Shown here piece by piece: positions 1 through 10,449 of a stretch of 64,000 nt of DNA; positions within the stretch are counted from its first letter, which is position 1; every line of letters begins with the position of its first letter. The position numbers and the translations under genes were made by a program. The notes beneath the pieces are model-generated. The model was not told the origin of the DNA, did not search any database, and worked only from the letters and a program-made list of their open reading frames with translations. Source of the DNA: Prorocentrum cordatum (Eukaryota; Sar; Dinophyceae; Prorocentrales; Prorocentraceae); contig CAUYUJ010005603.1 of NCBI GenBank assembly GCA_963575745.1, positions 378,862 through 442,861 of the forward strand. The letters are read 5' to 3'.

Positions 1-345
1 CCACCCTTGGGCAGGACGGCCCCCCCTCCCGGGTCGAACTCCCCCGCCCCTGGATAGGGGGGAGGGGGGCGCATCCCCTCGTTCGAACACCCCCCGCTTG
101 CACTCAGGGGGGTGGGGGTGGGCCCAATGGTTCCACCCCCTCCCCTGGGGCAGGGTCCCCCCTCCGGGTTCGAACCCCCCTCCCCCGTCTGCAACTCAGG
201 GAAGGGGGGCCCTCCCCCGCCCAGTTCGAACCCCCTCCCCCCCCCTTGAGGGGGACGGCGCGAGGGGGACCCCTCGGATCGAACGCCCCCCCCCCTGCAT
301 CTCTGGGCCCCCGCCCCCAGGTTCGAACTCCTCCCCTTCCCAGCG
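1..345 (+). repeat. C-rich tandem repeat with GTTCGAAC-like cores
   Basis: About six imperfect copies of a C-rich unit of 45-70 bp, each centred on GTTCGAA or a close variant and followed by a C run. A lone related copy lies near 6140. The core resembles the B box of pol III promoters, but no tRNA cloverleaf or A box was seen. Confidence 0.7.
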
Positions 346-1330
346 TCCACAGAAAACGCCTTTTTCACATCTAGCAGCCCCACCCTGTCGTTTGGGGGGA
401 AGCGCATTAATTGGCATGCAGCATGTTCAACAACGAATTTCGGCGGCTCCCGGGATTGACACAACCAATACGCGTATCTTTCCGATAGCCCAGGTGCTGT
501 CTCGCGAGCCGCCTGCCTTCAGGGACCACAGACTGCGTCGTGCCCAAATTCGCCAGGGTAGTGAAGGCCACACAGAAGTGCTAATGATGGCCACGCCCAA
601 CGGCGTTCAAGTTCCTTCGTCTCCTCATCCCCCTCTTGTGGCCCGGGGCATGCCCCTGGAACTGGGGATAAGGGTTAAGGCCCGAAGTCGTGCCACATTC
701 AGCCCAGGCCAGCCCCCTGGTAAGTCTAGGACTGGCCCAAGGGCACTTCAAGCCTTGCCCCCCGGAGGATGATCAGGAGGGGGGGCAGGAGGCTCAAACC
801 GCGCCAAAGCAGTCCAAACTCGATTGGACCAAGCTCGAATGGACGTGACGCTTCGACTGCTCCACCGCCTCTCCCCAGAGGCCCCAGCCGACATTCGTGG
901 CCGAGCCGACGTCGTCCAAAATGAGCAGGGGCGGTGCGAGGTGCTCCAGCGGCCTGGGCGAGCACACAGGGAGATATCAGGCAGGCGCTCTGGGGAGGCC
1001 TTGGGCGGGCACGATGAGGAGCCACGGGACTGACTTAAGGAACCATCAACCAAATCCAGGACTTCTGGATGAGGCTGGAGTAAGCCGGATAGGGTCAGAC
1101 GGCGGCGGCTTAGTATCAAAGAGGTTTTAGGCCCGATGACTGGTCAGAGAGGAGAGAAAAGTGCGGCCGAGTTCCGAAATAATCAAACATCTATGAATAG
1201 TTCCCAACACGAGTGGCCCTTAAGGCACTTCGTTTCCGTCGAGGAGCGCCAACTGCCCGCCGAGTACGGAGGGTAATCCGAAACGCATCGGCTACCACGT
1301 CGCAACACGTTCAGAGGCTTGCCCGGTTCC
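346..1330. other. Unassigned mostly unique DNA
   Basis: No protein family, RNA gene or tandem repeat is recognised. Short open frames on both strands are arginine/proline rich and overlap one another, as expected from GC-rich noncoding DNA. Confidence 0.5.
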
Positions 1331-1344
1331 TCACTGCCTAGGAA

Positions 1345-1432
1345 GGGTCCTCCTCCCCCTCCTCCTCCTCCCCTCCCCCTCCTCCTCCTCCTCCTCCTCC
1401 TCCTCCCCCTCCTCCACCCCCCTCCTCCATCC
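1345..1432 (+). repeat. CCT/CTC polypyrimidine tract
   Basis: A nearly pure pyrimidine tract of CTC and CCCCT units. It creates poly-glycine/glutamate frames on the minus strand that should not be read as genes. Confidence 0.9.
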
Positions 1433-1809
1433 CTCCTGCCCTTCTGCCATACCCGTAACTCCGTAGCTCTGTAAAGCAGAACCCAATCCTCCGCCGCCGA
1501 CAGAGATGACACGGCCAGAACGGGGCCACACGGTGCGAGGAGGCGTGGGCAACGGGCACCCGACTCTGCTCTTGCAATGCAGACGCAGGAGGGCCCGAGG
1601 CACTCGCTGTTTCGGCCCGGCCACGCTCGATCCGGGGGTATCGAGCAGGAGCAGGAGGTTCGAAGACAGAAGATCAACATTCTGGAGCGTCTTTGCCACG
1701 CTCTGCCAAGGCCCCCTGGAGGCCTCCAGGGATATGCAGAGGCCTCCTGGACATGCGGCGGCCCACACGCCCACCTCCTTCAAAGATCAGAGGGCGCAGC
1801 GCGGGAACC

Positions 1810-1945
1810 AGGAGCATGCCTCGCACAAATAATTCATGTTTCGACAACATCACCAGAAGCTTCACCGCATCCCACCAGGAGCATGCCTCGCACACGTAAC
1901 ACATGTTTCGACAACATCACCAGAAGCTTTACCGCATCCCATTCT
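1810..1945 (+). repeat. 67-bp direct duplication, two copies
   Basis: The block starting AGGAGCATGCCTCGCAC at 1810 recurs at 1877 with a few substitutions. Both copies carry the phrase TTTCGACAACATCACCAG. Confidence 0.9.
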
Positions 1946-2034
1946 TTACAGACAACTCCCCCTCGTCTGACCACTAGACGGGTCGATCGGGCGGCCTGGG
2001 CGATTCGCGATAGCTTCCTCCCCATCCGTGGCAC

Positions 2035-2720
2035 CAACGCTTGAAACGCCGAACTACTTCACGGATGGAGTGGGCAAGATGTTCAAAATGCGGCCTTCAC
2101 CTCAGCGCGCGTTCGCCCCGTAAACTTCCAATGATTACACGGACGGAGGGCTGCTCCTTTTCACCATGTGGCTCTCGCCATGCACCTTCGACTCAAAATA
2201 TCGGCAAGCAACTACACAGATGGAGCAGGATCGCTTTCAACATGTGACTATCGCCTTAGCCCTTAGCGCTGAGCTCGTTTGTACAAGATCTGAACGAATG
2301 TAGGGCGGTTCATTTCCAAAATGTGAGTCTCGCTTGAGCGCCGCGCGACAATTCAAAAACTGCCAACACTGACACGGGATAATGTTGGTTGCATGCAAGT
2401 TGGGCCCTCACCTTAGCGCCGCGCGCACTCGTCTTCAAATATCATCTCATACACAAGAATTGAAGGCGGTTCCCGTTCAAGACTGACTTTCGTTTGAGAC
2501 TTCCTCCATCCTTGTGACCATAAATCTAAAGATTTTGAAACGACTACACGGGTGAACGGCTGTTATTCTTCGAATCGGCACTCTCGTCTGAGACAACCCA
2601 AGGCTTTATGAACACACAACTCAAATCAGAGAAACGTTGCACATATTGAAGGCGTCATTTTCAAAGCGGTGCTCTCGATGTACACTTCCTTGGACGTTAT
2701 GGTCATGTATCGGCGCCGTC
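2035..2720 (+). repeat. Degenerate ~80-bp tandem repeat
   Basis: Roughly eight diverged units share, in order, an ACTACACGGATGGA-like segment, a TTTCAAAATGTG-like segment, a CTCTCGCCTTAG-like segment and often GCGCCGCGCG. Divergence between units is high, so this looks like an old satellite. Confidence 0.6.
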
Positions 2721-3063
2721 GGTATAGCTGGAAGCATGCATGGAAACTTCTGTTCAAGAAGGGGTGCCTGCACTGCAAGACCATGAGGCGCTCCTCTTTC
2801 AAGGGGAACACTTCCCGCGATGAAAAAACATGCGTGTAAAGGCGTATGCGGGGGGACTTGACACGGGTGGTCGTGTTGCCTTTCTCTGGGTGTCGAGGAG
2901 ACTGTGTCAGACTGTGCAATTAGCATTGGCCTCTGGAAGGCCGCGCCTGGACACTATTCGTGGCGACGACAATGCCACGGATCGCGTAATAGAAGCAGAC
3001 GGGATGGTAATGAGTTCAAGTCTCGAAGGATGCGGAAACGGTCACGAGCTTGACAAACATTCC

Positions 3064-3306
3064 CTACGCCCATCTACCCGCCAAGGGCGGTGAGGCACCG
3101 AATGTGTGTCCTAGAATCTTGGACGGGCGGAAACCTATGCGGCCACACAATGTCGCATGAACATCTTCAAATTCAACATTGATTGCTTGGATGTTGCCCA
3201 ACATGTTTGTGCTGATTTCAGGCGGTGCCCCTACAAACCGTGAGACGCCCAGGGCATCGAACAACTCCAAACGATTTCCACATGAGGCGCACTCAACAAC
3301 AATCAT
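3064..3306 (-). CDS. Small hypothetical protein with a CxxC motif (possible exon)
   Basis: An 80-residue frame from a true ATG (3304-3306) to a stop at 3064. The composition is protein-like: balanced residues, no repeats, and hydrophobic residues spaced as in a folded domain. Near the N terminus it has ECASCGNRLELFDALG, a CxxC pair that could be half of a zinc site. It lies downstream of the BTB gene on the same strand, about 300 bases past its stop, and could be a neighbouring gene or an alternative 3' exon. I do not recognise the family. The surrounding 2720-3480 holds nothing else that I can identify. Low complexity is absent here, which is unusual in this window and favours real coding sequence. 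Confidence 0.35.
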   Translation of the reverse strand: MIVVECASCGNRLELFDALGVSRFVGAPPEISTNMLGNIQAINVEFEDVHATLCGRIGFRPSKILGHTFGASPPLAGRWA

Positions 3307-3609
3307 AACAACGTGTGATCCTTCAGCTCAATCGCTGCCGCTGCCGAGGTCTAACCTTTCCACTAGCGCCGAGGCTCAGAGCCCACGGGCGGAGGGGCCA
3401 GGAGAAATAGTTAGCAGCGACCAAAAAGAGACTGATACGCACCAAGGGAGAGGTCGGGAAAAGCGAGTGTAATCTTCTTCAGATGATATCTGATGTCGCT
3501 GCGATGTTGTTGTTCGCCTTGCCACCGCCGCACTGGAAGCCCAGAGGAAAGGAGGCCAAGTCGGGCCTTCAGTGCTGTCAGCTACGGGGCAACAATACTG
3601 CCTCGCCTG

Positions 3610-4161
3610 CTAGCTCCGCTTGAGGCGCTTGCAAGAACCGTCGGCCAACTCCTCGAGCACTCTGCGGTGCATTGCCTTGTCCGACTCCAACTTCTGCAAC
3701 AATCCAGACCACATTTCCGAGCCTGAGCCGGCATCCTCGTTTTGAGTGTGATGCCGCAAGGCTAGCAAAAAATCCGTCGCAATACTTATATCGATCTCTT
3801 CGTACATCACCCGCATGGCTGCTGCCGCGAGATCTTCTATCAAATACTTGCTGGCGAGATGCCAGAAACTCGGTAACAACCTTTTCTCTGGCAGTTTCCC
3901 ACAATACATTCCCTCGATAAGAGCCTCTACAGCTTCGGGCGTGGCGTCCTCAATCAACACTACTGCTTCTGCCCCCTCACGCATGCTCGAACTGAACATC
4001 CTGTCGAATACCTCGCTGGTGCTCGCAAGGACGGCCCGATGGACGTTGAACTCCTGGCCGCTACACTTGATGACCGCGTCCGTAAACTTTCCCTTCTGAT
4101 AAAGCTGATGTGCCATGCCAAATTCAGATGCTGTCCGCTTCCGGGTGGTGGAGATTTGCAA
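3610..4161 (-). CDS. BTB/POZ domain protein
   Basis: This is a clear BTB/POZ protein, a dimerisation domain often used as a Cullin-3 ubiquitin-ligase adaptor. The domain core runs from about residue 25 to 125: FTDAVIKC, then FNVHRAVLASTSEVFDRMF (the classic H-R-x-V-L-A helix), then SSSMREGAEAVV, the EALIEGMYCGKL helix and LLPSFWHLASKYLIEDL. It is followed by a short alpha-helical stretch and a basic end, CKRLKRS. The stop is at 3610-3612. The marked start at 4161 is a TTG; the first ATG in frame is at 4114-4116, just before the domain. The frame stays open back to about 4242, so the N terminus may lie in an upstream exon. At 183 residues it is short for the family and has no kelch, MATH or ankyrin repeats. 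Large families of such BTB proteins occur in dinoflagellates. The target is unknown. Confidence 0.85.
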   Translation of the reverse strand: MQISTTRKRTASEFGMAHQLYQKGKFTDAVIKCSGQEFNVHRAVLASTSEVFDRMFSSSMREGAEAVVLIEDATPEAVEALIEGMYCGKLPEKRLLPSFWHLASKYLIEDLAAAAMRVMYEEIDISIATDFLLALRHHTQNEDAGSGSEMWSGLLQKLESDKAMHRRVLEELADGSCKRLKRS

Positions 4162-4293
4162 CTCGCGCTGTACGAAGTCTACCGTAATGGAGGTGTCGCT
4201 CCAGATTGTCTGCCACCACGCTTGCAGCGTGGTAGGTGCGCTTCAGGCTCCTCGCCTTGATGATACGGTCGGACCTCCCGAAGCGATATACCC

Positions 4294-4900
4294 ATGAAAA
4301 GACGTCGAAAAAACAAGCATCACTCTTTTTCGAGAGGGCCTTTCGTTTTGTTACCTTCCAAAGCTAACCGACCACTTCACAAGGCCTCCTGCCCCGCAGG
4401 GGTGCGACCAAATCGCTCCGAGAAACACCCAATTCAACAACCCCACGGCAATGTTCCTGGACTGGGTCATGTGACCGACGCAAACTGCCAATCGGCCACA
4501 ACACCTCGACATCGATCCAGGAAAGCCCGAAGGTGCCCCCACGGAACACCCCACATAGCCGCTCAGAAACACATGTTTCATTGTTTGCGAATTTTAGCCC
4601 GTCTTCGCCCAGAATCGCAATCCAAGGGAGTTCCGGACACTTCCCCAGCTGCGTTAGGTTCATTCCAGACAACCCCCACTCCCCACCAGGGCGGCCCCTG
4701 AACGACCCCGAACCACCTCAAGACGGCACCAAACTGTAAAAGATCTGCCCCCCCAAGTGCAGCTCCCAGATCAGGTGCGGTCAGAAGCTTTGCGCCAGAT
4801 GGCGCGCGAGCAGGGTGAAGCAAAACAATTGCGCCCACAAAAAGACTTTCGGTACCCAAACACGCTTTGCAACCGTGTCTGGCTAAAGGAATGTCAGAGA
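4294..4900. other. Unassigned unique DNA with a protein-like minus frame
   Basis: On the minus strand, 4364-4672 reads as a non-repetitive frame containing GKCPELPWIAILGEDGLKF and CGVFRGGTFGLSWIDVEVLW. It could be an exon of the same transcription block as the BTB gene. No family is recognised and the opposite strand also has an open frame, so I do not call a gene. Confidence 0.3.
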
Positions 4901-4904
4901 AGAC

Positions 4905-5075
4905 AAGGACAAGGAGGTAGAGGAAAAGGAGGAGGGGCACGGGGAAAAGGAGGAGGAGCAGGAAAAGGAGGATGAGGAAGAGGAAGAAGAGGAAAAGGAG
5001 GAGAAAGGAGGAGGAGGAAGAGGAGGACGAGGAGGGGGATGGAGGAAAGGGAGGGGAGGCGGGAAGGGGGGGGGA
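4905..5075 (+). repeat. GGA/GAGGAAG purine tract
   Basis: About 170 bases that are almost all purine (GGAGGA, GAAGAG). The opposite strand reads as poly-serine/leucine. It could form triplex DNA, but no function can be assigned. Confidence 0.9.
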
Positions 5076-5270
5076 CGCGTCAATCGCGCATGATCTGACA
5101 AGTGCCTCCCACGCTGCAACGGCACCAGCCTCCAGCCGACAGAAATCAGCCAGGCGGTCGTGGGAGCAGAACTGCCCCAATGAAACCCCAGAAAACGAGA
5201 TAGACCTGGCGGCCCCAAGGCCGCCCCAGGTGACCATGACCCCGTAAGACTGTCCAAAATTGCCCCTAGA

Positions 5271-5894
5271 TCATGGTATACTCGCAGAAAGTGTATTCAG
5301 GATCAAAACTGATTGTGGCAAGCGTTCATCGCTGCAGCCGTGGGGCACTGCAGTTTTGCTGAATCGCGGAGGCGGCCTTGCGCGGCAGCACAACAGTATA
5401 CAAATGTAAGGCAAATCGAAATCGTCTGGCATATTGAGCGACTTCTCGAGGGAGCTGCCAACAAAAACTAAAAGTGCACCAGGAAGCCGCAGCACTCGCA
5501 ATTGCGACACTTGTTCCTTCGTTAGCTCGACAACTGGTATCCGATCCTGTGTGATGGGAGTGCTCATGGGGCGCTTTATCAAAACGCCGAGGAATGAATT
5601 ACCTTTGTCTGCCTCCAACACACCCACCAGAGAAGACAATGTACCATCAAATGTATGGGCTGTTTTGGCAAATCCGACGATGAACTCATTTGATCCCCAT
5701 ATCCGCCATCGCGACTGCACAGAAAAAAGGCGCGCTTGAATGCTCCGTTGTTGCCCGGACGAAGTTCGTTTTACAATATTATCTAATGCCGGACCCCCCC
5801 TCGAACGGACCAACCTGCGGAAACCGCCCCCCTCGGGAGCAAATTCTGGGCACTTTCCAACGCACAACCAGAATGATGTGGTAAGCCGTGCCAC
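5271..5894 (-). CDS. Hypothetical protein or internal exon
   Basis: A 207-codon minus-strand frame of good protein-like composition, without repeats. Its centre reads NEFIVGFAKTAHTFDGTLSS and then DRIPVVELTKEQVSQLRVLR, followed by LPGALLVFVGSSLEKSL. The frame begins with GTG and its first ATG is only at about residue 110, so it is more likely an internal exon or a decayed copy than a complete gene. The C-terminal part, after LPYICILLCC, is cysteine/arginine rich and may be read-through past a splice site. I do not recognise a family. The strand agrees with all other coding features in the window. Confidence 0.4.
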   Translation of the reverse strand: MARLTTSFWLCVGKCPEFAPEGGGFRRLVRSRGGPALDNIVKRTSSGQQRSIQARLFSVQSRWRIWGSNEFIVGFAKTAHTFDGTLSSLVGVLEADKGNSFLGVLIKRPMSTPITQDRIPVVELTKEQVSQLRVLRLPGALLVFVGSSLEKSLNMPDDFDLPYICILLCCRARPPPRFSKTAVPHGCSDERLPQSVLILNTLSASIP

Positions 5895-6274
5895 ATACTA
5901 CGCCTTAAGCGTACCATACTACCCCATGTCCCATGTCTTATCCATGCGATAGGTGTGAACGGGTGACCGAAACATAACACATGGGAAAAGACAGTGCATC
6001 GTCGAAAGAAGTGGGCGTCTCCTTTTTCCGTTACTCGGATGCTATAGAGCTCATCGCATGGGGCAGTCAAATAAAGCGACGTCGCTTGAGCCCAAGCTGC
6101 GTCGGCACGCAGGCGCGTCACTCGCATCTCACCTCTGGCCCCCCGTTCGAAGTCAGGAGGGGGGGAGTCGAGCGACTGGCCGCCTCGAATCACATTACCT
6201 CTGATCTGTATGTGCATCGACCGGGTTCAAGGCAATATAACAGGCATGTCTTTTTGCGCGGGCAAGACGACAGC

Positions 6275-6471
6275 TGGACATATATATATATATGTATATA
6301 TACACATACATACATACATACATACATACATACATGCATGCATGCATGCATACATACATACATACATACATACATACATACATACATACATACATACATA
6401 CATACATACATACATGCATGCATGCATGCATGCATGCATGCATACATACATACATACATACATACATGCAT

Positions 6472-6510
<39 letters not shown>

Positions 6511-6550
6511 AAAACCAATGTGTACACGTATATGTATATTAAGTATATAT
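6275..6550 (+). repeat. CATA/CATG tetranucleotide and TA microsatellite
   Basis: Long CATA runs with embedded CATG blocks, ending in a TA run (6478-6507). The period of four makes open frames of alternating Tyr-Ile-His-Thr in several frames. They are not genes. Confidence 0.97.
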
Positions 6551-6559
6551 ACACCTAAA

Positions 6560-6975
6560 TACCTACTGTTGTCAATGAAGCCAGCTGCGGCAAACGTGAC
6601 ACCTGGCCGGCGCAACAACACGCGCAGAAGGGCGCAACCACCGTTCCAAATGAGCAGCGGGCCCACCCGATAATATTCTAGATGGATATCCGAGAGGTTC
6701 GTCGGTCACCACACTTCGCAATGCGAAAATTTCTGAAGCCCGCGACTGGGCAACGGCGGGCGCGTAGCCCGTGACTGGGCGGGCGCGCGCATGTGTCCAC
6801 GTCTGCGCTCGCGCCTTTACCACTGGCCCCAGTGTGGGCCAGGTTGAGACACTGTTGTCCGCCTTCCTCTGTAGCAGATGCTTGGATGACAGACTACCTA
6901 CCCTCACTTGTAAGAGTAGTTCACGGTCGATGCAGCCTTTGGCGCGCCCATCGGCCGCAATCTCACGCGCGTCAC
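6560..6975. other. Unassigned DNA
   Basis: Non-repetitive, GC-rich sequence. A near-repeat CGACTGGGC/GTGACTGGGC occurs around 6743-6781. No gene is supported. Confidence 0.4.
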
Positions 6976-6985
6976 ACCGCTGCGC

Positions 6986-7346
6986 GCTCTATGCGGCGCC
7001 CATCTCCATCACCCGCCGAATCCAAGTGACGTGGCCCACGAGGATGCACTCAGCGAGCTTCTCCAGGCCCCTCTTCGATACAGACTCGCAGACCGACTCG
7101 GCGTGGATGGTGAGTGCCACGCTAATATCTAGACACCAGCTTTAGGATGTTCTTGAATTGCGTCGGAGCAAACGGTCCGGCCTCGAGCTCGCGCAGCGCA
7201 GCGACGGCAGGGCAGCAGTCTTTCAAGTTGGGGGCTTCGACGAGATTTTCAGCGGGGTAGCTGAATTTCACTGGTGGTCGATGTGATTTACAGGATGCAT
7301 CTATCAAATGCACGGCAACCTTTCCGCTCGGCGTGCGCCCGCGCAA
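6986..7346 (-). pseudogene. Hypothetical gene fragment with an apparent frameshift near 7130
   Basis: Two minus-strand frames appear to be one coding region. The first (7346 to 7122) contains SGKVAVHLIDASCKSHRPP and CCPAVAALRELEAGPF and ends FKNILKLVSRY-stop. In a different frame, starting around 7135, the sequence continues DISVALTIHAESVCESVSKR and GLEKLAECILVGHVTWIRRV, and ends near 6986. Both halves have protein-like composition, and the switch falls within about 15 bases, without room for an intron. This points to an indel (decay or sequencing error). No ATG is found at the upstream end, so the N terminus is missing. I do not recognise the family. Confidence 0.4.
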
Positions 7347-7579
7347 TAGTGGGTCGGCAACTCGGATGCCGCGCCCCTTCCCTCGCCTACGTCGCCGGCC
7401 TCGCCACTCAGGCGGCGATGCCCTGAGTCCCTAGGTAGGTACATTTTTCCTGACGGAGTCATCATCTGGTATATCATGTTATTTTGACCTTGTTCTCCAC
7501 ATGCTTAGTGAGGTTCTGGCTTTCTTCCATGCCTCGTCGCACCTGCGCTCACTCACCTCACATCCCTCTTCCCCTTCTC

Positions 7580-7672
7580 GCACAGCGCAGCACAGCACAG
7601 CACAGCAGCACAGCACAGCACTGCTCAGCATAGCTCAGCGCAGCTTAGCTCAGCTCAGCACAGTACAGCTCT
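7580..7672 (+). repeat. AGCACA/CAGCTCAG short repeat
   Basis: A degenerate five-to-six-base repeat (CAGCA, CAGCTCAG) directly before the NotI satellite. Confidence 0.85.
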
Positions 7673-7689
7673 CGTCCACATGCTTAGTG

Positions 7690-8812
7690 CATAGCAGGCG
7701 TGGCACTTTCCCGACACCATAGGGGGTGCGCAGGGGGTGGTCCCTGAGCGCGGCCGCTATCCGAGCCGGTCGTCCAGGGTCCAGGGCATAGCAGGAGTGG
7801 CATTTCCCGACACCGTAGGGGGTGCGCAGGGGGTGGTCCCTGAACGCGGCCGCTATCCGAGCCCGTCGTCCACGGAAAAGCAGGAGTGGCATTTCCCGAC
7901 ACCGTAAGGGGGCGCGCAAGGGGTGGTCCCTGAGCGCGGCCGCTATCCGAGCCGGTCGTCGTCCAAGGCAAAGCAGGAGTGGCATTTCCCGACACCGTAG
8001 GGGGTGCGCAGGGGGGGGTCCCTGAGCGCGGCCGCTATCCGAGCCCGTCGTCCACGGCATACAACGGAAGTGGCACTTCCCGACACAGTAGGGGGTGCGC
8101 ACGGGGTGATCCCTGAGAGCGGCCGCTATCCGAGCCGGTCGTCCAGGGCATAGCAGGAGTGGCATTTCCCGACACCGTAGGGGGTGCGCAGGGGGTGGTC
8201 CCTGAGCGCGGCCGCTATCCGAGCCGGTCGTCCACGGCAAAGCAGGAGTGGCATTTCCCGACACCGTAGTGGGTGCGCAGGGGGTGGTCCCTGAGCACGG
8301 CCGCTATCCGAGCCCGTCGTCCAGGGCAAAGCAGGAGTGGCATTTCCCGACGCCGTAGGGGGTGCGCAGGGGGTGGTCCCTGAGCGCGGCCGCCATCCGA
8401 GCCCGTTGTCCAGGGCAAGGCAGGAGTGGCATTTCCCGTATAGGAGGTGCGCAGGGGGTGGTCCCTGAGCGCGGCCGCCATCCGAGCGGGTCGTCCACGG
8501 CATAGCAGGAGTGGCATTTCCCGACACCGTAGGGGGTGCGCACGGGGTGGTCCCTGAGCGCGGCCGCTATCCGAGCTGGTCGTCCAGGGCATAGCAGGAG
8601 TGGCACTTTTCCGACACCATAGGGGGTGTGCAGGGGGTGGTCCCTGAGCGCGGCCGCTATCCGAGCTGGTCGTCCAGGGCATAGCAGGAGTGGCATTTCC
8701 CGACACCGTAGGGGGTGCGCAGGGGGTGGTCCCTGAGCGCGGCCGCTATCCGAGCCCGTCGTCCAGGGCATAGCAGGAGTGGCACTTTTCCGACACCATA
8801 GGAGGTGCGCAG
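7690..8812 (+). repeat. 90-bp satellite with a NotI site in nearly every unit
   Basis: Twelve head-to-tail units of about 82-98 bp. Each holds GTGGTCCCTGAGCGCGGCCG, then TATCCGAGCC, GTCGTCC, GGAGTGGCATTTCCCGACAC and GGGTGCGCA. Eleven of twelve units have GCGGCCGC; the unit near 8297 has lost it. Similarity is high, so the array is young or homogenised. Minus-strand open frames across it are not genes. Confidence 0.97.
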
Positions 8813-8904
8813 GGCTCCCGCTGCCCCCTCCCTCCTTCCTCTTCTCTCCCCTGCCTCTGTCCCCGCTCAAGAAAGAAACCACGAGCTCTTTTACCCTGCG
8901 AACC

Positions 8905-10185
8905 CAGACCTTTCACACGTTTCGTGACCCCATAGAGAGCTCCACCGAAGGCCTCAGCAGCGCAGCGCGCATGCGTCCCAGCCACCGATTTCGGCACGCC
9001 CCTCAAACGCTTCGTGGCCCCATAGAGCTCCACCGAAAAGCCCGAATGGCGCAGCCCGCACGCGTCCCAGCCACACATACCGACACAACCCTCACGCGTT
9101 CCGCGGCCCCATAGGGAGCTCCACCGAAAGTCTCAATGGGGCAGCCCGCATGCGTCCCAGCCACCGATTCCGGCACATCCCTTACACGTTCCGTGGCCCC
9201 ATAGGGCTCCACCGACAGGCCCCAATGACGCAGCCCGCACGCGTCCCAGCCACACATGCCGACACAACCCTCACACGTTTCGTGGCCCCATAGGGAGCTC
9301 CACCGAAAGTCTCAATGGGGCAGCCCGCATGCGTCCCAGCCACCGATTCCGGCACACCCCTCAAACGTTTCGTGACCCCATAGGGAGCTCCACCGAACGC
9401 AGTGGCGAAGCCCGCATGCGTCCCAGCCACCCATGTCGGCATACCCCTCACACGCTTCGTGGCGCTGTAAGGGGCTCCACGAAGGCCCCTGTGTACGCCA
9501 CGAGAAGATTTACACAGACAGCCTTCGACGGATTTTGCATGTGCTTTCAGAGAGGGCGGCGGTGTGGAAGTCGCTGGCTCGCAGTGGTGATGTATACACC
9601 GCCATCCTCCCCTGAGGCCCAGGAACTATCCATTGGAGGGTGTCCGTGCATATGCTTTTGTGGCGGACAGTGGCGCAACACGCATGCGTCCCAGCCGCCT
9701 ATTTCGGCCCACTCTTCACACGCATCGTGGCCCCAGGGGGGGCTCGATCGAAGGCCCCAGTCCGCATGCGTCCCAGCCACACATTCTGGCACACTCCTCA
9801 CGTTCCGTGGCCCCATAGGGAGCTCCACCGAAAGCCCCAACAACGCAAGCCGCATGTGTCCTAGCCACCGATTCCGGCACATACCCTCAGACGTTTCGTG
9901 GTCTCATGGGGGCCTCACCGATGGCCCCAGTGGCACAACACGCACGCGTCACAGCCACCGATTCTGGCACACCCCTCACACGTTTCGTGGCCCCATCGGG
10001 ATCTCCACGGAGGGTCCCAGCGGCGCAGCCCGCATGCGTCCCAGCCACCAATTGCGGCAAAAACCTCACACGCTTCGTGGCCCCATAGTGACTACGGCCC
10101 CGCTGTCAGCGCCCGTGCGGCGGTCCCGCCCCATGTCAACACAACCCTCACGCGTTTCGTGGCCCTAGAAGGAGATCCACCGAAG
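8905..10185 (+). repeat. ~90-bp satellite, forward orientation
   Basis: About 13-14 units, each with GCATGCGTCCCAGCCACC, a CCTCACACG segment and CGTTTCGTGGCCCCATAGGG followed by AGCTCCACCGAA. Some units carry small insertions (9480-9640). The 279-codon frame at 9329-10168 is a by-product of the near-90-bp period. The same family occurs inverted at 18.4-19.5 kb. Confidence 0.95.
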
Positions 10186-10235
10186 GCGGCACTCACAACG
10201 ACAATACTCAGAACTGCATATGGCTGGGTCTTTCG

Positions 10236-10305
10236 CCAGGCTTTTTTTTTTGTGTGTGTGTGTGTCTGTGTGTGTCTGTGTGTCTGTCTGTGTGTCTGTG
10301 TGTCA

Positions 10306-10387
<82 letters not shown>

Positions 10388-10392
10388 GTCTC

Positions 10393-10449
<57 letters not shown>

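Noticed and set aside
6190-6673. Tyr-Ile-His-Thr repeat proteins (also at 20979-21830)
   Set aside because: Pure CATA microsatellite translation.
7690-8812. CRISPR-like regular array
   Set aside because: Units are 90 bp end to end with no unique spacers, in a eukaryotic window. It is a satellite.
9329-10168. 279-codon plus-strand open frame
   Set aside because: By-product of the ~90-bp satellite; other frames are also open and the peptide phase shifts.
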